Assembly (NCBI RefSeq): GCF_001027745.1
Contig: NZ_LECU01000007.1
Location: 248,001-312,000 of the forward strand
DNA: 64,000 nt
Origin: Pedobacter sp. BMA
Lineage (GTDB): Bacteria; Bacteroidota; Bacteroidia; Sphingobacteriales; Sphingobacteriaceae
Direction: 5' to 3'
In this document: positions 26,315-34,952 of the stretch, in pieces
Numbering within the stretch: position 1 is the stretch's first letter
How the letters are laid out: the number at the start of each line of letters is the position of its first letter
The notes under the pieces: model-generated
Seen by the model: the letters and a program-made list of their open reading frames with translations, nothing else
The model's database searches: none
Told to the model about the DNA's origin: nothing
Made by a program: the position numbers and the translations under genes

Positions 26315-26425
26315 GAATTTAAAGCTTTCAGCCGAACAGGATTAAACAAGGTGGAATCATATTCTAACGGTAACCAAGGTTTCTCAGCTACCGCCACCTA
26401 AAAAATTAATCTCTTAAACTGAAAG
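26281..26425 (-). ncRNA. Candidate structured small RNA ending in a terminator
   Basis: In the 484-base gene-free stretch 26165-26648, four nested helices can form: 26325-26331 with 26419-26425 (7 bp), 26340-26345 with 26406-26411 (6 bp), 26349-26354 with 26394-26399 (6 bp, GC-rich) and 26368-26372 with 26389-26393 (5 bp). They make a rod with near-symmetric internal loops in its lower half. On the minus strand this is followed directly by a terminator. A transcript of about 145 nt is implied. The one overlapping reading frame is GTG-started and interrupted by the terminator. I do not recognise a known RNA family. Strand is chosen from the terminator's U-run. Confidence 0.45.
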
Positions 26426-26527
26426 ATCAATTGATAGTATAACCACAAATTGTTAAAAGTGTTTTGAATGATTTAACACAACGGCATTATTTGAGGTCGT
26501 CACCTTTGGGCGCTCTAATCCCGTTCT

Positions 26528-26544
26528 AATGTTAGTATAACATT
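26528..26544. promoter_or_regulatory. Perfect 7+3+7 palindrome upstream of the export operon
   Basis: AATGTTAGTATAACATT is a perfect inverted repeat with a 3-nt centre, about 105 bases upstream of the ATG at 26649. It has operator-like geometry; the binding factor is unknown. Confidence 0.4.
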
Positions 26545-26632
26545 GATATTACACGAATCAATCTACCAATGAATTTGACTTTTGTATGAGCAAAAAATCC
26601 TGATCAGGCTGTTTTCTGGAAAAGGTTAAAAC

Positions 26633-26640
26633 TATATTTG
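26633..26640 (+). promoter_or_regulatory. Candidate -7 box, very close to a start codon
   Basis: TATATTTG is a perfect TAnnTTTG match with a TTTT 17 bases upstream as a weak -33 element. The ATG of the small membrane protein follows only 8 bases later, implying a near-leaderless transcript if the box is used. Confidence 0.35.
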
Positions 26641-26648
26641 TAAACAGG

Positions 26649-26993
26649 ATGATGAGGTTATTGAGAAACAAGTTATTGAGGAGTATTTTTGGCTTTGCCC
26701 TATTAGCGGTATTGGCGATCAAATTCTGCTCTTATTCCATTGCTTGTTTTTCTTCATCAGCCAATGCCTATTCGATTGAGAAAAGCGCTGAAGAAAATAA
26801 AGATAAAGAAGAAGAAGCTTTTGAGAAAGCCAAGAAGAAGATGCTTTTATACGAGGCATCCCTGATGGTTTTCGAACAAACTTTATCAGTAAATGATCAG
26901 CCTGAACGTATGGTTCCCTATCGTTTAAGAATTGGCCTCCCACCCCTTAAGGTTGTTCCTACCCCGCCCCCCGACTCCATTTCGAAAGTATAA
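26649..26993 (+). CDS. Small membrane-anchored protein of the export operon
   Basis: A 114-residue protein I do not recognise. A basic N-terminus (MMRLLRNKLLRS) precedes one hydrophobic helix (about residues 13-35). A Glu/Lys-rich, probably coiled-coil stretch (about 43-66) follows, and the protein ends in a Pro-rich tail (PPLKVVPTPPPDS). The predicted topology is an N-terminal anchor with the rest in the periplasm. It lies 110 bases upstream of the ABC membrane-domain gene on the same strand and may be its accessory or cargo. Two Met codons in tandem make either start possible. Confidence 0.6.
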   Translation: MMRLLRNKLLRSIFGFALLAVLAIKFCSYSIACFSSSANAYSIEKSAEENKDKEEEAFEKAKKKMLLYEASLMVFEQTLSVNDQPERMVPYRLRIGLPPLKVVPTPPPDSISKV

Positions 26994-27103
26994 TCCGGTT
27001 TCGGCCAGATACCCTCAATTGCAAATGTCTGATATCGCGATGTCTTAAAGATTTAGCTATCGGAAACCATTAGTTTATCTATTCTTATTATTAAAAAATA
27101 CAA

Positions 27104-28108
27104 ATGAAGAATCATCATGTTGCCGGTGCATTAACACCCTGGCAAAGACTGGTACGCCTGCTTCATTACGAGCGGGGAACCATTAATTACATATACGTAT
27201 ATGCCGTATTGATTGGTTTAATCGGACTTTCACTCCCGCTGGGAACGAGTGCGGTTTTCAATTTACTATCCAACGGTGCAATGTACAGTTCCACTTACAT
27301 CCTGATAGCCGTTATTCTGGTGGGTATAGTTGTGGGCGGAGTTTTACTGATTGGCCAGTTTACACTGGTAGAATTTCTGGAGCAAAAGATATTTGCCAAG
27401 GCGGCCATTGAATTTGCCTACCGGCTGCCCCGCATTAAAAAGAAAGCTTTGGAAGGCGAAAACCCTGCGGAACTTGTTAACCGCTTTTTTGATATATTAA
27501 CCATTCAAAAAGGCTTAACCAAATTATTGGTTGATATTGTGGCAGCTGCTGTACTCATCTTTTTTAGCGTGATTCTCTTATCTTTTTATCATCCGGTATT
27601 CATGGCCTTTGGACTATTTGTGTTGGCTGCCATCATTCTGATCCTGGTTTTGTACTATCGACGCGCAATTGAAACCAGTATTGAAGAATCAGGCTATAAA
27701 TATGAAGTTGTGGCCTATCTTGAAGATGTGGCTGCAGATCTGGATACTTACCGTCAGAGTGAGAGCAAACGAAAAGAAATCATTAGCCGTACGGATGCCA
27801 TTACGTCAAATTATATTCAGGCAAGAAACGATCACTTTGGTATCCTTAAAAGATTTTTTTATAGTGCTGTTGCCATGCGCACCACCCTGATGGGCGCTTT
27901 ACTCTTAATGGGTTCTTACTTTGTTGTGGAACGCGAAATGACTTTCGGTCAGTTTGTAGCGGCAGAAGTGATTATTGTACAAATCAGTTATGCCATTGAG
28001 AAGCTAATGACCAATTTGAACACGGTGTTTGATATGATTACGGGAAGTGAGAAACTGGCCGTTGTTACTGACCTTGAGTTAGAGGAAGGAGAACAGCACC
28101 ATGGGTAA
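27104..28108 (+). CDS. ABC exporter membrane domain lacking the ATPase domain
   Basis: A 334-residue protein corresponding to an ABC type-1 exporter membrane domain: about six transmembrane segments (about residues 25-48, 62-85, 140-160, 165-188, 250-270 and one weaker). The coupling region contains YKYEVVAYLEDVAADLDTYR, the usual link to the ATPase. The protein ends about 20 residues after the last membrane helix with LELEEGEQHHG, exactly where the ATPase would begin. There is no Walker A, signature or Walker B. The stop is intact and overlaps the next start by 8 bases, so this is a designed gene end, not a truncation by frameshift. An ATPase must be supplied in trans, or the protein is not a transporter in the usual sense. 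Confidence 0.82.
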   Translation: MKNHHVAGALTPWQRLVRLLHYERGTINYIYVYAVLIGLIGLSLPLGTSAVFNLLSNGAMYSSTYILIAVILVGIVVGGVLLIGQFTLVEFLEQKIFAKAAIEFAYRLPRIKKKALEGENPAELVNRFFDILTIQKGLTKLLVDIVAAAVLIFFSVILLSFYHPVFMAFGLFVLAAIILILVLYYRRAIETSIEESGYKYEVVAYLEDVAADLDTYRQSESKRKEIISRTDAITSNYIQARNDHFGILKRFFYSAVAMRTTLMGALLLMGSYFVVEREMTFGQFVAAEVIIVQISYAIEKLMTNLNTVFDMITGSEKLAVVTDLELEEGEQHHG

Positions 28109-29462
28109 AACAAGTTTAGTAACGGCTCCGATCCAAAATTGGGAGGAACTTGGTACCAGGGCGAGCAGCAAAATTTTAGATGCGCAAGGGCCAAAACGTT
28201 TGGGTAGAATCCTGCTCTTTATTTTCGGATTTTTTGTTCTGCTGCTGTTTCTACCTTACCGCCAAACCATTCCGGGTCGGGGAACAGTGACGGCTTTACG
28301 TCCTGAAGACCGTCCACAAACCGTGCAAAACCAGATCGGCGGGCGCATTGAGCACTGGGCTGTACGCGAAGGACAGGAAGTGAAAAAAGGCGATACCATT
28401 CTGGTTATCTCTGAAACAACGCAGTCTTACTTTGATCCCGAACTTCCCGCACGTTTAAATGAACAGCTCGATGCAAAACGCGGTAGCGAAACCGCAGCGG
28501 TTCAAAAGATCGATGCAACCAAAGCGCAGATGAGGGCGATGAACGATGGTTTACACTACCAGATGAAAGCGGCAGAAAACAAAGTGCTGCAGGCAAAAAA
28601 TTATGTGAGCATTGATAGCGCTGATTTATTGGCTGTACAGAAGTTTTATGAAACTACCAAAGCCCGTTTGGAACGTTATGAAACCGGTTATAAAAATGGA
28701 TTATTCTCATTAACCGACATTGAAACACGTCGTTTAAAATTACAGGAAGACAATGCAAAGGTGATTAGTCAGCGCAATAAACTGGATAATTCTCAACAGA
28801 ATTTATACAATGCAACCATTGAACTCGACAACATCAGAGCCAAGTATCAGGAATCGATATCTAAGGCGCAGTCAGACATGAGCACGGCAGTTTCCAGTCG
28901 CGCCAGTGCACAGGGCGACATAGCCAAATTACGCAATGACATCTCTAATCTGAATGTCCGCCGCGGTTTGTACGTGGTAAGGGCACCGCAAAGCGGATAT
29001 GTGGTTAAAACTTTAAAAGCTGGTATTGGAGAAAACATAAAGGAAGGTGAATCAGTAGCTACCCTTCAACCTAAAACACCATTGGTTGCTGCCGAGCTGT
29101 ATGTTAGTGCTATGGACGTGCCATTGATCCTTGATACCAGCGATGTGCGTTTGCAGTTTGAGGGATGGCCATCAGTGCAGTTTTCAGGTTGGCCCTCGGT
29201 TGCTGTGGGTACATTTGCCGGAAAAGTATTCTCTATTGACCGGGTAAGTAGTACCGGCGGAAAATACCGTGTATTAATCAGTCAGACTAATCCGGTTCCC
29301 GAAAACGATGAGCCATGGCCACCACAGCTCCGTCAGGGATCGGGTGTTTACGGGCGTATTATATTAAGGTCCGTTCCACTTTGGTACGAAATCTGGCGGC
29401 AGTTAAATGGATTTCCACCCAGTTTAGACAAAGAACCTGCACCAATTAAAGACAAAATATAA
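28101..29462 (+). CDS. HlyD-family adaptor of the ATPase-less exporter
   Basis: A 453-residue membrane-fusion protein: cytoplasmic N-terminus of about 35 residues, a transmembrane helix (about 36-54), lipoyl halves at about 70-110 (QNQIGGRIEHWAVREGQEVKKGD) and about 298-330 (RAPQSGYVVKTLKAGIGENI), an alpha-helical hairpin (about 125-290) and a C-terminal beta-barrel domain. Within the barrel an eight-residue unit is duplicated: QFEGWPSV followed by QFSGWPSV (29154-29201). The C-terminus holds WYEIWRQLNGFPPS, which is conserved in this Bacteroidota subgroup as far as I recall. It overlaps the membrane-domain gene by 8 bases and precedes TolC by 15. Confidence 0.9.
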   Translation: MGKTSLVTAPIQNWEELGTRASSKILDAQGPKRLGRILLFIFGFFVLLLFLPYRQTIPGRGTVTALRPEDRPQTVQNQIGGRIEHWAVREGQEVKKGDTILVISETTQSYFDPELPARLNEQLDAKRGSETAAVQKIDATKAQMRAMNDGLHYQMKAAENKVLQAKNYVSIDSADLLAVQKFYETTKARLERYETGYKNGLFSLTDIETRRLKLQEDNAKVISQRNKLDNSQQNLYNATIELDNIRAKYQESISKAQSDMSTAVSSRASAQGDIAKLRNDISNLNVRRGLYVVRAPQSGYVVKTLKAGIGENIKEGESVATLQPKTPLVAAELYVSAMDVPLILDTSDVRLQFEGWPSVQFSGWPSVAVGTFAGKVFSIDRVSSTGGKYRVLISQTNPVPENDEPWPPQLRQGSGVYGRIILRSVPLWYEIWRQLNGFPPSLDKEPAPIKDKI

Positions 29463-29477
29463 CGGGGAGGTAATCAG

Positions 29478-30932
29478 ATGCATATAAAAGTAAAGCCGCT
29501 TTTCCTCTTGATGATGTTATTTGCAGTATTGAGGGCTAATGCGCAGAACAGTATACAGCAAAAACCAGATACAGCAAAAATCTTTTCATCCGATGATTTG
29601 CAGATGATGGTTTTCAAGTACCATCCCATGATTAAACAGGCTGCATTGCTGAGCGAATCGGCAAGGGCTGTTGTATTGCAATCGCTGGGTTATTTCGACC
29701 CGGCGCTTAAAGCTGGTTTCGACAGGAAACTTTTTGGTAATACCACTTATTACAACAAGTGGACCAGTGAACTTAAAATCCCATTATGGTTGGCCGGTGC
29801 CGATTTAAAAGTCGGTTATGACCGTAACGTTGGCACCTACGTAAACCCCGAAAGCCGTACCAACAACGAGGGCTTAACGGCTGTTGGCATTAGTATACCT
29901 CTTGGACAAGGTTTGATTATCGATGCCCGACGGAATACTTTACGCCAGTCGAAAATTATGGTTCAGTATGCTGAAGCTGATAGATTAAAGGAAATCAATA
30001 CCGCATGGTACGGTATTGCCAAAGACTACTGGGCGTGGTACTATGCTTACAGGCAGCATGTGCTGGTGACCGAAGGACTCGATCTCGCGCAGCGCAGGTT
30101 TGAGGCATTGAGCCGTCAAACCTTACTGGGAGACAAACCCAGTATCGACTCGGTAGAGGCTTATATCACCGTTCAGGAAAGGCAGATACAGAAGGCTAAA
30201 ACGGCCATCGAGCTGCAGAATGCAAGGCTGGTTCTGTCCAACCACTTATGGAGTGAAGAAGGTAACCCGTTAGAGCTTCCTGAAGATGCTGTTCCGCAGT
30301 CCATGCCTACAGATTTTGTAAAACCCAATCCGCAATTGTTGGATACGTTAATCGGTCAGGCAGCCGACCGCCATCCTGAACTGGTAAAACTCCGCAGTAA
30401 AGGTGCGCAGCTGGCCATAGAAAAAACCTATCGCCAGGAAATGCTCAAACCCAAGCTTAACCTGATGGGAAATCTGATTTCAGGCAGAACCGGTTTTAAC
30501 AGTGATATTCCCGGCTATTACGATTTCAACTGGAGCAATTACAAGATAGGCGTAGAATTTTCATTCCCTTTGTTTCTGCGTAGCGAAAGGGGAAAACTCC
30601 GCGAAGTGAAAATCAAGCAGCTGGAAAACGACCTCGATTTGCAGCAATCGGGAAGAACCATCAGAAATGGTGTAATGGCTGCTTATAACGACTTGAATGC
30701 TTACTCAGCACAGCTCACCGTGCAGATTAAGAGTGTAGAAAACCAGCAGAAACTTGTTACTGGCGAAAACCAGAAATTTAGTTTGGGGGAAAGTACCCTG
30801 TTCCTGATCAATAGCAGGGAATCAAAACTGATAGACATGAAGATTAAACAAGAGAGCATGGTCGCAAGCTATCAGAAAACACTTGCAGAGTTGTTTTACA
30901 AGGCCGGTACACGGCAGGGCTTCGGGGGTTAG
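29478..30932 (+). CDS. TolC-family outer-membrane efflux protein
   Basis: A 484-residue outer-membrane factor with a signal peptide (about 1-22, ending RANAQ) and two long helical/barrel repeats, each with the TolC pattern of hairpin helices. Recognisable blocks are VFKYHPMIKQAALLSESARA near residue 48 and a second repeat ending GESTLFLINSRESKLIDMKIKQE near 450. It forms the exit duct for the adaptor and membrane protein encoded upstream. The start is preceded by an unusually good GGGGAGG ribosome-binding sequence (29464-29470), which is rare in this genome. A terminator follows 11 bases after the stop. Confidence 0.9.
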   Translation: MHIKVKPLFLLMMLFAVLRANAQNSIQQKPDTAKIFSSDDLQMMVFKYHPMIKQAALLSESARAVVLQSLGYFDPALKAGFDRKLFGNTTYYNKWTSELKIPLWLAGADLKVGYDRNVGTYVNPESRTNNEGLTAVGISIPLGQGLIIDARRNTLRQSKIMVQYAEADRLKEINTAWYGIAKDYWAWYYAYRQHVLVTEGLDLAQRRFEALSRQTLLGDKPSIDSVEAYITVQERQIQKAKTAIELQNARLVLSNHLWSEEGNPLELPEDAVPQSMPTDFVKPNPQLLDTLIGQAADRHPELVKLRSKGAQLAIEKTYRQEMLKPKLNLMGNLISGRTGFNSDIPGYYDFNWSNYKIGVEFSFPLFLRSERGKLREVKIKQLENDLDLQQSGRTIRNGVMAAYNDLNAYSAQLTVQIKSVENQQKLVTGENQKFSLGESTLFLINSRESKLIDMKIKQESMVASYQKTLAELFYKAGTRQGFGG

Positions 30933-30942
30933 GATGATATAG

Positions 30943-30988
30943 GAGGCTGCCACGCCTTTACATAGTAAACGTGTAGCAGCCTCTTTTT
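30943..30988 (+). terminator. Terminator after the export operon
   Basis: Stem GAGGCTGC/GCAGCCTC extended by CAC/GTG across a 2-nt bulge, followed by UUUUUU on the plus strand. It also lies 3' of the convergent protease gene, but lacks a U-run in that direction. Confidence 0.85.
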
Positions 30989-30989
30989 T

Positions 30990-32417
30990 CTACAATTCAA
31001 TCACTTTAATTGATGAAGCCTTATCGTTGAATTTAGAAACATAAGAACTACCGGCAGTGAGCGTTGTACTGCTGCCGGTAAAGTTATCGCCATCATACAT
31101 GATTACTTTAATACCGAATCCAAAGGAAACTGAAGAGACATCATTATCTCGGATTCCTAAAGCCAGCAAGTTAGCGGTAGTATATTCTCCGGGAGGAAGT
31201 GAGACCCCGTAACCCCCATAATTTGCATTTTGATAAAACTTAGCTGACTTGTCTAAACCAATCTGTGGAGTTCCTCCCAAAAAATCAAAATGATAGGATT
31301 GAACAACTACGCTGCCGTTTTTCAACAATAATTTTGCCTCCAATTCATAAGATTCATTGTTTTTGTAATACAGCTCATTTAAAGGGATTGTTCCGGAAAT
31401 CGTATTGCCGGCACCTGGGCTAAAGCGCCAGGCAACCGCATTATAGTTGGTATTGCTGCCAAATCCTTCACCATTTGCATCAGGATCCATGTAAAACAAA
31501 ATATCGCTAACATCTTTATTACTTGTAAAGGTTCCGCTTAAATTGATGGCTTGAGCAGTGCTATTGTAAGCGGCGCTCAAACTGATACCTGCAGTTGCAC
31601 TTTCATAGGCCGCACCAGACGGTATAGTGTTCTGAAAAACCTCGTTCTGGTTTAATATTGCAGCATCAACTTCGGATAAGAACGTAGGCTGGCCCTTGCT
31701 GAAACTTATATTCCCAGAGCCCATTAATGACGTACCCAAAGATGGTTCTTCAGATGCATATTTAGCATGATTATGTGGCAGGTTCAACCCGTGGCCCAAT
31801 TCATGCAGCATTCCACCGATATAATTGGAACTGGCGTTAGGGATTTTATCAACTGTCATATTTGCGTTGTCGAGTGCAAAGCAGTTTTTTCCTGAACCAT
31901 AAAACGGCTGCCCACCGCCATCAGTTCGTTCAGGAAGCAAAATCAGCGTATGTGAAGAAGCTGAAAATTCTGCTGGATGAGCAGCTTTATAAGTATTAAT
32001 TTCAGCTAATATCTTACTACCCGAACCGTATGGGTAATCGGATTGCGGCCCGGCAGCAGGAATTTCGACGAACCTGACCAAACCTGTTGAATCTACCTTT
32101 GAAAGTCCGAGGTATTTATCATATCCATAGCGTAACATTTCGGTATGTAACCAGCTTTGAAAATGGACAAACAGGGAAGTTAATCTGGTTTTGTAATCAG
32201 GCAGTGCAGGATTATCGGTTGGCACGAACATTACAATGTTCAGATTTTTAGGATTTGTAACAAAGCTTGATGTCGTCCTTGAAGTAATTTCAGATTTTGC
32301 CTGTAGTTTTGGTAGTTCTTCTGTTACTACTGTTGCTTTTTTGCATGAGAGATAGGGTAAAATAATTAAGGCTGCTGGTATCAAAGCTACTAATGTCCTT
32401 TTTTTCATGTTTTTCAT
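30990..32417 (-). CDS. Secreted metzincin-like zinc protease lipoprotein with beta/gamma-crystallin-type C-terminus
   Basis: A 475-residue lipoprotein (lipobox-like LPYLSCKK near residue 25). The catalytic domain (about 55-255) contains HELGHGLNLPHNH near residue 205. This fits HExxHxxxxxH, the third His as zinc ligand, but with Asn where metzincins usually have Gly. A downstream TSLMGSGN supplies a Met-turn candidate. A middle beta domain (about 265-375) is followed by an 80-residue segment (about 395-475) with AKFYQNANYGGYGVSLPPG and KVIMYDGDNFTGSS, two Greek-key repeats of the beta/gamma-crystallin type. The start ATG at 32417 gives the signal peptide; the longer frame adds 23 unlikely residues. 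Single-gene transcript. Substrate unknown. Confidence 0.85.
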   Translation of the reverse strand: MKNMKKRTLVALIPAALIILPYLSCKKATVVTEELPKLQAKSEITSRTTSSFVTNPKNLNIVMFVPTDNPALPDYKTRLTSLFVHFQSWLHTEMLRYGYDKYLGLSKVDSTGLVRFVEIPAAGPQSDYPYGSGSKILAEINTYKAAHPAEFSASSHTLILLPERTDGGGQPFYGSGKNCFALDNANMTVDKIPNASSNYIGGMLHELGHGLNLPHNHAKYASEEPSLGTSLMGSGNISFSKGQPTFLSEVDAAILNQNEVFQNTIPSGAAYESATAGISLSAAYNSTAQAINLSGTFTSNKDVSDILFYMDPDANGEGFGSNTNYNAVAWRFSPGAGNTISGTIPLNELYYKNNESYELEAKLLLKNGSVVVQSYHFDFLGGTPQIGLDKSAKFYQNANYGGYGVSLPPGEYTTANLLALGIRDNDVSSVSFGFGIKVIMYDGDNFTGSSTTLTAGSSYVSKFNDKASSIKVIEL

Positions 32418-32659
32418 ACTTTTAATTTCTAAAGTTGGTTGACTGATTTCATTATAAAATAATGCGCGGTAGTACGCATTGTTCAAAATTGAAATTTGTA
32501 GCAGAAAAATAAGGGTGAAAATTCTAACGAAAAAGGTATAAAAATCCTATTTATTATCCAATAATTGATTTTCTTTAGCGTATTTTGATATTGTATCCGA
32601 TGTTTTTACAATAAATAACTGGTGAATAGAAGACCATTAGTGTCGCGAAAATCCATAAC

Positions 32660-32690
32660 AAAAAAAAATCCCCTCATAAATGAAGGGATT
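32660..32690 (-). terminator. Terminator after the tRNA transcript
   Basis: Stem AATCCC-TCA/TGA-GGGATT with one mismatch and a long U-run on the minus strand, 16 bases beyond the 3' end of tRNA-Leu. Confidence 0.85.
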
Positions 32691-32705
32691 ATAACTCGAT
32701 TTGCG

Positions 32706-32790
32706 TACTCAGAGCGGGAATCGAACCCGCACGCCTGTTAAGGGCACAGGATTTTAAGTCCTGCGTGTCTACCAGTTCCACCATCTGAGC
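32706..32790 (-). tRNA. tRNA-Leu (anticodon TAA)
   Basis: 85 nt on the minus strand with acceptor GCTCAGA/TCTGAGT plus discriminator A, anticodon loop CTTAAAA between CAGGA and TCCTG, a long variable arm typical of class II tRNA, and T-loop GTTCGAATC. The 3' CCA is not encoded. Confidence 0.97.
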
Positions 32791-32857
32791 ATTTGGTTAT
32801 TTCCGAAACCGGAGGCCAAACTTAAAAATAAATGCCTCCTGGTAGGAAGGCATTTAG

Positions 32858-32930
<73 letters not shown>

Positions 32931-32966
32931 ATGATTAACACAATCGCTGTGTTCCCTTCGGGGTTG

Positions 32967-32999
32967 CAAATATAGGAATATAAATTTCTCTTACGCAAA
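32967..32999 (-). promoter_or_regulatory. Bacteroidota-type promoter of the tRNA operon
   Basis: On the minus strand TTTG (32996-32999) and TATATTTG (32967-32974) are separated by 21 bases, matching the -33/-7 consensus well. The transcript would start about 30 bases before tRNA-Gly. Confidence 0.75.
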
Positions 33000-33171
33000 T
33001 AATTTTTAAAATATTTTTAAGCGATTTTACCAGCCCTTATTAAAACACAAACCAACAGTTTATAACCCGCTGGAAATCTATAATTTGCAATACAAACCTG
33101 TTTAAAAAGCAATGCGTCGTGTGTTTTGATGCTTCTACAAGCCACGAATCAACAAAATCTTTCAAATTATC

Positions 33172-34920
33172 TTAAGCCAGCGGGAGCGTAAACAAAAACA
33201 AACTTCCCTCTCCTATTGCACTTTCAACCCAGATCTTCCCCTTTTCAGCTTCAATAAAATCTTTCGAAATCGCCAATCCCAATCCCGAACCTGATTTATT
33301 CTGACCATCTGTAGGCACCTGAAAATACCTTTCGAAGAGTCTTTTCTGATATTTCTCATCAATACCTTTCCCAAAATCGCGCACCGAAAATTGAATTGAT
33401 GACGACAGCTGCACCACATCGAGTACTACTTTCGACTTTTCGGAGCTGTAACGAAGCGCATTTGAAAGGAAATTCACCAACACCCAGGCCGTTTTCTGGA
33501 TATCTGCATTTACTTCAGGTAACTGCTGATCACAGTTGACTTCCAGCATAATGTTTTTTTGCTCCGCCTGAAAGCGCACTGCGTCCAGTGCATAATTTAC
33601 AATTGCAAAGGGCTTCACCTGCGCAAAATTAAGTTTAAGATTTCCGGTCTCCGCCTGCGAAAGATCCAGTAGTTCACTTGTAATCTTAAGCAACCTGTCA
33701 GAATCCTCCCTGATGTGATGTATCAATTCTTTCTGCTCCGGATTCATTCCACCCACCCGAACATCATCCAGGAGTTTAAGACTCATTTTGATAGAAGAGA
33801 GCGGTGTTTTCAATTCATGTGATACCGTTGCAATAAAATGGGTCTTGGCCTCATCCAGTTCCTTAAATTGAGTAATGTTTTTCAGTACATACACACTTCC
33901 TGCCGATCTTGAAGATTCAATCAGCGTATCTTCCTGCCCCACCTCAAAATTCGGAATCACAATTTCCCGGTTTTCCAGCTGGAAATAGGACTCTTTGTCG
34001 TCGGCATAAATTTTCAGTGGTTTACGGTCCGGGTCGGGCGTCAATATCCGTTTAAGGAGTTCGCTTTTCTTCACCAGATCATTTACATTCTGGCCAATAG
34101 CGCTTTTCTCATCCACATTGATTAGTTTAGAGGCAAGTGCATTCATGAACAACACCTCACCTTTTTCATTCAAACCAATAATCGCATCCTGCATCTGGGC
34201 AATGATCGCTTCTATGCGGAGCTTTTCGCTCTTTAACTTTGAAAGATTACTGTTCTCCCATTCGTTAAGCTTGGCAGCCATGCTGTTGAAAGATATCGCA
34301 AGCGCACTAAACTCGTCATCGTTGTCGAAATGAAGCCGCTGTTTATAGTTTTTATTGGCAATCTGTCTGATGGCCGCGCTAAACTCTGCCAGTGGATTGG
34401 CTACAAAACCCGGAAAGTTTATAATAAAGGTAAAGAGAATTAAAAAGCAGGTTGTTGCCGATAGGGCAATGTAGAGGTTAGCCCTTCCCGAAGTTTCGTT
34501 AGCCCGCTCATTTTTATTGAAAATTGCTTTCATATTGAGCGCTTCAACTTTTTGCAAAGCCAACCGTAAACCTTTAAGATAAAATAACCGATCACTGTCT
34601 GTGAGCGATTCCGCCAGTCTTTTGTAGCTAAGCTCCAGTTCCTTAACGGCATCCGCTTCACCAGGCTCTGTAATATTTGCGCCTTCGCGAATCAGGCTTG
34701 CTTCAAACTTATCTTTTGCAGTTCTTGTTAATGGAATACTATTTTCATCCAGTACCGAACGCATGGCTGCTACATATTTCAGGCTCTCATAATTGTCTTT
34801 CAGAATCACTTTTGATTTGTCAGAAAGCTCATTAAGAAAGAACAAGGCGATCAGTCCGAAGGAAAGAACAATCAGGAAAAGGAAGCCGAAGCCAAGGCGC
34901 AGTTTTGTTTTTATTTTCAT
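33172..34920 (-). CDS. HAMP-PAS sensor histidine kinase, kinase half of the split KdpD system
   Basis: A 582-residue membrane histidine kinase: transmembrane helix (about 9-30), a periplasmic helical sensor (about 31-145), a second helix (about 148-170), HAMP (about 172-225), PAS (about 235-350), then HisKA with FIATVSHELKTPLS (phospho-His about 377) and a HATPase domain with NFLSNALRYSS, RDFGKGID and GSGLGLAIS. It follows the KdpD-sensor gene by 32 bases and is last in the kdp operon. In many Bacteroidota the KdpD signalling and kinase parts are separate genes, and this pair fits that. Its response regulator is not in the window. Confidence 0.9.
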   Translation of the reverse strand: MKIKTKLRLGFGFLFLIVLSFGLIALFFLNELSDKSKVILKDNYESLKYVAAMRSVLDENSIPLTRTAKDKFEASLIREGANITEPGEADAVKELELSYKRLAESLTDSDRLFYLKGLRLALQKVEALNMKAIFNKNERANETSGRANLYIALSATTCFLILFTFIINFPGFVANPLAEFSAAIRQIANKNYKQRLHFDNDDEFSALAISFNSMAAKLNEWENSNLSKLKSEKLRIEAIIAQMQDAIIGLNEKGEVLFMNALASKLINVDEKSAIGQNVNDLVKKSELLKRILTPDPDRKPLKIYADDKESYFQLENREIVIPNFEVGQEDTLIESSRSAGSVYVLKNITQFKELDEAKTHFIATVSHELKTPLSSIKMSLKLLDDVRVGGMNPEQKELIHHIREDSDRLLKITSELLDLSQAETGNLKLNFAQVKPFAIVNYALDAVRFQAEQKNIMLEVNCDQQLPEVNADIQKTAWVLVNFLSNALRYSSEKSKVVLDVVQLSSSIQFSVRDFGKGIDEKYQKRLFERYFQVPTDGQNKSGSGLGLAISKDFIEAEKGKIWVESAIGEGSLFLFTLPLA

Positions 34921-34952
34921 GTTGGCTGTTATTTTAAAACGCGTATGCGAAC

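Noticed and set aside
26203..26397. 64-codon minus-strand reading frame next to the ECF sigma gene, preceded by an in-frame Gly-Gly-like GGTGGCGGT stretch in another frame
   Set aside because: It needs a GTG start directly after a stop codon, contains the terminator stem at 26285-26314, and no GG-leader frame upstream is open (stops at both relevant frames).
26360..26400. CTGAGA-containing fold considered as a TPP riboswitch
   Set aside because: Only the short CTGAGA string matches; the other conserved TPP elements are missing and no thiamine gene follows.
27104..28108. Missing ATPase domain explained by a frameshift
   Set aside because: The following DNA in all frames is the HlyD gene, with no Walker A or signature motif remnants between them.
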